Assembly: GCA_024529925.1 (NCBI GenBank)
Contig: JAFEUB010000785.1
Location: 186,001 to 250,000, forward strand
DNA from: Ophthalmolycus amberensis
Taxonomy: Eukaryota; Chordata; Actinopteri; Perciformes; Zoarcidae
Length of the DNA: 64,000 bases
Direction: 5' to 3'
Made by a program: the position numbers and the translations under genes. Below are positions 59,652 through 64,000 of this stretch, piece by piece; the first letter of the stretch is position 1, and each line of letters begins with the position of its first letter. Under the pieces are notes generated by a model, which made no database searches, was not told the origin of the DNA, and worked only from the letters and a program-made list of their open reading frames with translations.

Positions 59652-61694
59652 ATTAAAGCTGCGAGCAGCGATGAACGGGCCCTCGCCATGCGCTCGTCGG
59701 CGTGCCGGCGGGACTCTGGCCTGCGCGTCCGCGAGCGAGACGTGTTTAATCCCGCGTGGACCGCCTGGTGCCGGAATTGACGCTTTGCAAACAGTCCGAC
59801 GCTTCCTGCGTCCTCTGCCTGGCGCTACAGAACGCGTGCGTCGTGTTGCTCTGTGTCAAGTGTCAACCGCGTAGTGCAAAAGTCACGTGAATCGGATGCA
59901 ATTTGTCAGAAAACGCAGATTTCCTTTCGCCAGCAGGTGGCGCTGTGAGTACTAGTGAAAATAAGCTTGTAGACATCCTCAGGCCGTGAGTGTTATCAAG
60001 CATGAGAAGTTTGGGACCGTTTGGAAGAAGTGCAGCTGAGTTACATCAGCTTTTTTCACGAGGAATCACATAAAGTAATCGCCCGCTACGGCTAAACGAT
60101 TCCGTTAAAGGTAAAGCTTTTAATAACTTTTAATCACAACGGTCTTGACATGGTGCTAGAAAATTTTAAAGTGGATCTGATGAAGTCCCTAGGAGGAGTT
60201 CGTTAAAGTATAGCGACTAGAAATAGGCCGAAATCGATGGAAAAATGACACATGAATCAAAATTCCCAACTTCCGGTCGGGTTTAGAGCATGGTTCCAAG
60301 AGACTTATTGTTAAGTCTCCATAGGATACATGTGCGTACCAACTTTCATACATGGAGCTCAAAGGTAGCGCTGGGGCTGCTGTTTTGAAATATTGTAGGG
60401 GGCGCTATAGAGGCAATTTAAAACGGACAAGCCAAAAAAACATATATACTATGTCTTCCTGTGACCTACAACACATGTACAAAGTTTCATGACTTTTTGA
60501 GCATCCCAACACACTCAACCATCAGCTTCCTGTTTCATGGCGAACGATGCGTCGCCACGGCAACAGCGTTCAACGAAAACGCACAATATTCTCGGCCTTT
60601 TTTCATCAATGTCTTAAGGCTATGCTTACCAAATTTGAGACTCATCAGGTTACCTGGCTAGGAGGAATAACTAAAAGTAAAAAAAAAAACATCTCCTTTA
60701 GCCAGTAGGCGGCGCTATGAGTTATTGAATTTTTTTCAATTGAAGTCTGTTCACGCTTGACTGAGCATCATGCATAAGAAGTTTTGTGGGGATTGGATAA
60801 TGTTCCTTGGAGTTATAACAACTTCTTTTTTCATAAAAATGAGGTAAAATGGCCGCCACGCCACGTCAAGGTTCTTCGATGAAAGCGCGAGATTTTGATA
60901 ACTTTTAATCACAAAGGTCTTAAGAACATCCTGAGCAAAGGAGAAGTTGATCGCATAAATTCTCTAGGAGGAGTTCGTTCAAATGCGAAGGCTGAAATGG
61001 GCAAAAAGTGGCAAAAATGCCAACTTCGCGGGTCTGCTGTAGCGCCCCCTAGTGGTTGAATGCAAAACAATTCTCAGGATATGTTACAGCATGCGATGTG
61101 CACATATGCTGCAAGTTTTGGAATTTTAGGACAAACGGTTGAGAAGTTATGTGTATTGATATTAAGCCACGCCCCTAAGAAGTGTATTGGTCCATATCTT
61201 GTAAACGCTAAGAGGTATCAAAAAGCTTTTAATAACTTTTGATGAGGTAGGTCCATTAATGATCCACAACAAATTTGGTAGTAATCGGACCCAGAATCTA
61301 GGAGGAGATAGAAAAAATGGGTTTTACACTAAATCCAAAATGGCGGAAAATCTAAGTAGGCGGAGCTTAGGGGTCTGATTGGCTTTTTTGTAGCTCTAGC
61401 TCAAGTGAACATGTCTGTCAAATTTCAAGTCAATCGGACAAACTGGCCGAGGGTTGCCGGAAGTCCGACCTGTAGGGGGCGCTAGAGAGACATTTTTTTA
61501 TACACAAATGTGCAAATTTTGGCAGCAGAGTTTCTCCACCAGACCTGACAGGTGTCCAAAATTGGTGAGTTTTCATGCATGGCAAGTGCCCCTACAAGCT
61601 CCATCCCCAGAAAAATAAGAACCGGAATAAGAATACCCCAGCCAATTTCAATAGGGCCTTCGCCAGGCCGACGTTGTCGACGGCTCGGGCCCTA
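59652..61694 (+). repeat. Array unit, class C (2043 bp)
   Basis: Sites: forward 59930-59944, forward 60702-60716 (AGGCGG), reverse 61041-61055. The right part has a private tail (GAGGGTTGCCGGAAGTCCG), among the most diverged tails in the window. One 60-bp block is at about 61635-61694. Confidence 0.95.
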
Positions 61695-63661
61695 ATTAAA
61701 GCTGCGAGCAGCGATGAACGGGCCCTCGCTACGCGCGCGTCGGCGTGCCGGCGGGACTCTGGCCTGCGCGTCCGCGAGCGAGACGTGTTTAATCCCGCGT
61801 GGACCGCCTGGTGCCGGAATTGACGCTTTGCAAACAGTCCGACGCTTCCTGCGTCCTCTGCCTGGCGCTACAGAACGCGTGCGTCGTGTTGCTCTGTGTC
61901 AAGCGTGAACCGCGTAGTGTAAATGGGATGCAGTTTGTCAGAAAACGCAGATTTCCTTTCGCCAGCAGGTGGCGCTGTGAGTACTAGTGAAAATAAGCTT
62001 GTAGACATCCTCAGGCCGTGAGTGTTATCAAGCATGAGAAGTTTGGGACCGTTTGGAAGAAGTGCAGCTGAGTTACATCAGCTTTTTTCACGAGGAATCA
62101 CATAACGTAATCGCCTGCTACGGCTAAACGATTCCGTCAAATGTAAAGCTTTTAATAACTTTTAATCACAACGGTCTTGACATGGTGCGAGCAAATTTTA
62201 AAGTGGATCTGATGAAGTCCCTAGGAGGAGTTCGTTAAAGTATAGCGACTAGAAATAGGCCGAAATCGATGGAAAAATGACACATGAATCAAAATTCCCG
62301 ACTTCCGGTCGGGTTTAGAGCATGGTTCCAAGAGACTTATATTTAAGTCTCCATAGGATACATGTGCTTACCAACTTTCATACATGTAGCTCAAACGTAG
62401 CACTGGGGCTGCTCTTTCGAAATATTGTAGGGGGCGCTATAGAGGCAATTTAAAACGGCCAAGCCAAAAAAACATATACACTATGTCTTCCTGTGACCTA
62501 CGACACATGTACAAAGTTTCATGAGTTTTTGAGCATCCCAACACACTCAACCATCAGCTTCCTGTTTCATGGCGAACGATGCGTCGCCACGGCAACAGCG
62601 TTCAACGAAAGCGCACAATATTCTCGGCGATTTTTCATCAATGTCTTAAGGCTATCCTTACCAACTTTGAGACTCATCAGGTCACCTGGCTAGGAGGAAT
62701 AACTAAAAGTAAAAAAAAAAACATCTCCTTTAGCCAGTAGGCGGCGCTATGAGTTATTGAATTTTTTTCAATTGAAGTCTGTTCAGGCTTGACTGAGCAT
62801 CATGCATAAGAAATTTTGTGCGGATTGGATAATGTACCTTGGAGTTATAACAACTTATTTTTTCATAAAAATGAGGTAAAATGGCCGCCACGCCACGTCA
62901 AGGTTCTTCGATGAAAGCGCGAGATTTTCATAACTCATAATCACAAAGGTCTTAAGAGCATCCTGCCCTAAGGAGAAGTTGATCGCATAAAATCTGTAGG
63001 AGGAAATCGTCTTAGTACGAAGGCTGAAAATGCAAAAAGTGACAAAAATCACAACTTCGAGGGTTTACTGTAGCGCCCCCTAGTGGTTGAATGCAAAACA
63101 ATTCTCAGGGTATGTTCCAGCATGCGATGTGCACATATGCTGCAAGTTTTGGAATTTTGGGACAAACGGTTGAGAAGTTATGTGTATTGATATTAAGCCA
63201 CGCCCCTAAGAAGTTTATTGGTCCATATCTTGTAAACGCTAAGAGGTATCAAAAAGCTTTTAATAACTTTTGATGAGGTAGGTCCATTAATGATCCACAA
63301 CAAATTTGGTAGTAATCGGACCCAGCATCTAGGAGGAGATAGAAAAAATGGGTTTTACACTAAATCCAAAATGGCGGAAAATCTAAGTAGGCGGAGCTTA
63401 GGGGTCTGAGAGCCTTTTTTTTAGATCTAGCGGATGTGGACATGTGGGTCAAATTTCAAGTCAATCGGACATACTGGCCGAGGGGCGTCGCCGGGCCGAT
63501 TTGTAGGGGGCGCTAGAGAGCCATTTTTTTACACAGAAAGACGCATCCATTTCAAACTCTAAGTTCGCGCAGACCTGACAAGTCCCCCAAATCTGGTGAG
63601 TTTTGGAGTATGGCAAGTCCCCCCCAAGCAGTCCCAAAGCTTACAAAAGAGAATAATAATA
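61695..63661 (+). repeat. Array unit, class C with short head (1967 bp)
   Basis: This is the shortest complete unit. Sites: forward 61962-61976, forward 62734-62748 (AGGCGG), reverse 63072-63086. Its class C segment closely resembles that of the unit at 53243. There is no 60-bp block. Confidence 0.95.
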
Positions 63662-64000
63662 ATTAAAGCTGCAAGCAGCGATGAACGGGCCCTCGCCATG
63701 CGCGCGTCGGGGTGCCGGCGGGACTCCGGCCTGCGCGTCCGAGAACGTCCGCGACCGTCGGACGGCGCGTCCGCGAGCGAGACGTGTTTAATCCCGCGTG
63801 GACCGCCTGGTGCCGGAAATGACGCTTTGCAAATAGTCTGATGCTTCCTGTGTCCGCTGCCTGGTGCTACAGAACGCATGCGTCGTGTTGCTCTGTGTCA
63901 AGTGTCAACCACGTAGTGTAAAAGTCACGTGAATCGGATGCAGTTTGTCAGAAAACGCAGATTTCCTTTCGCCAGAAGGTGGCGCTGTGAGTACTAGTGA
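63662..64000 (+). repeat. Array unit, 3' partial (long head)
   Basis: Only the head is in the window: the GCTGCAAGCAGC subtype with the 32-bp insertion and CpG losses, closest to the head at 14730 (both have ACGCATGCG and AACCACG). The forward CTCF-like site at 63972-63986 has one change (CCAGAAGG). Confidence 0.95.

Larger units (their letters stand above)
1..64000 (+). repeat. Complex ~2-kb tandem repeat (macrosatellite-like) array
   Basis: The whole window is a head-to-tail array, all units in the same orientation. Units begin at ATTAAAGCTGCRAGCAGCG at 1716, 3767, 5807, 8054, 10396, 12388, 14730, 16920, 18901, 21243, 23366, 25450, 27428, 29484, 31464, 33492, 35929, 37921, 39978, 42035, 44080, 46072, 49080, 51198, 53243, 55224, 57598, 59652, 61695 and 63662. 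Lengths run from 1967 to 2437 bp, apart from one 3008-bp unit enlarged by a LINE. Units look highly similar by eye, with scattered substitutions and small indels. The array runs off both ends of the window. Only the LINE at 46959-47974 is foreign. I see no conserved coding capacity; frame-breaking indels and mostly amino-acid-changing differences argue against it. The host is inferred to be a teleost. Confidence 0.97.

Noticed and set aside
1..64000. CRISPR array
   Set aside because: The repeated units are about 2 kb and nearly identical throughout, with no short repeat/unique spacer pattern and no cas genes. The genome is vertebrate-like.
1..64000. Tandem rRNA, 5S, histone or snRNA gene cluster
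   Set aside because: No rRNA, histone or snRNA sequence is recognisable in the unit.
1..64000. Centromeric satellite
   Set aside because: The 2-kb unit, CpG-rich heads and CTCF-type sites are unlike typical short centromeric monomers. Location cannot be told from this window, so the possibility is not formally excluded.

Overview
The window is one uninterrupted head-to-tail tandem array of a complex repeat with units of about 2 kb. It holds 29 complete units, a 5' partial unit (1-1715) and a 3' partial unit (63662-64000). Neither edge of the array is present. No intact protein-coding gene or RNA gene could be supported. The only recognisable protein-derived sequence is a 5'-truncated non-LTR retrotransposon (LINE) of 1016 bp, inserted on the minus strand at 46959-47974.

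The organism is inferred to be a vertebrate, most likely a ray-finned fish. Three points support this: the LINE remnant has the C-terminal domain of a jockey-superfamily (L2/CR1/Rex-like) reverse transcriptase of a kind I associate with teleost genomes; the repeat vocabulary (heads containing GCTGCRAGCAGC, AAT-rich tails, many GGGGGCGCTA cores) resembles teleost intergenic repeats; and there is no bacterial gene organisation. This is family-level recognition, not a database result.

Each unit starts at ATTAAAGCTGCRAGCAGCG with a CpG-dense head of about 250 bp. About 1.6 kb of AT-richer, internally self-similar sequence follows, then an A/AAT-rich tail and zero to four copies of a GC-rich block of about 60 bp at the junction with the next unit. 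Four unit classes can be told apart. Class A (about 1.98-2.06 kb) is the standard form. Class B (about 2.34 kb; starts 8054, 12388, 14730, 18901, 33492, 55224) has a different, longer second segment and a diagnostic variant of the 60-bp block. Class C (starts 31464, 53243, 59652, 61695, and the right part of 14730) has a rewritten TATA/second-site region. A head subclass with CpG losses and a 32-bp insertion also occurs. Diagnostic variants are shuffled between units, as expected from unequal exchange and gene conversion.

The most notable feature is regulatory. Every complete unit carries two forward sites and one reverse site that match the vertebrate CTCF core consensus CCASYAGRKGGCRSY exactly or with one mismatch. 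B units have an additional reverse site, and every unit has two weaker half-matching cores. By hand I count 97 sites with at most one mismatch in 64 kb, about 75 of them exact. They sit with a CpG island-like head, an ETS-type ACTTCCGGT, a YY1-like AAAATGGCGG, a TATAAAA and a palindromic ACGT-core bZIP/E-box site. This architecture recalls the CTCF/YY1-binding macrosatellite DXZ4 of mammals. The working hypothesis is a fish macrosatellite acting as a dense CTCF/insulator array. The motifs are seen directly; binding and function are inferred.
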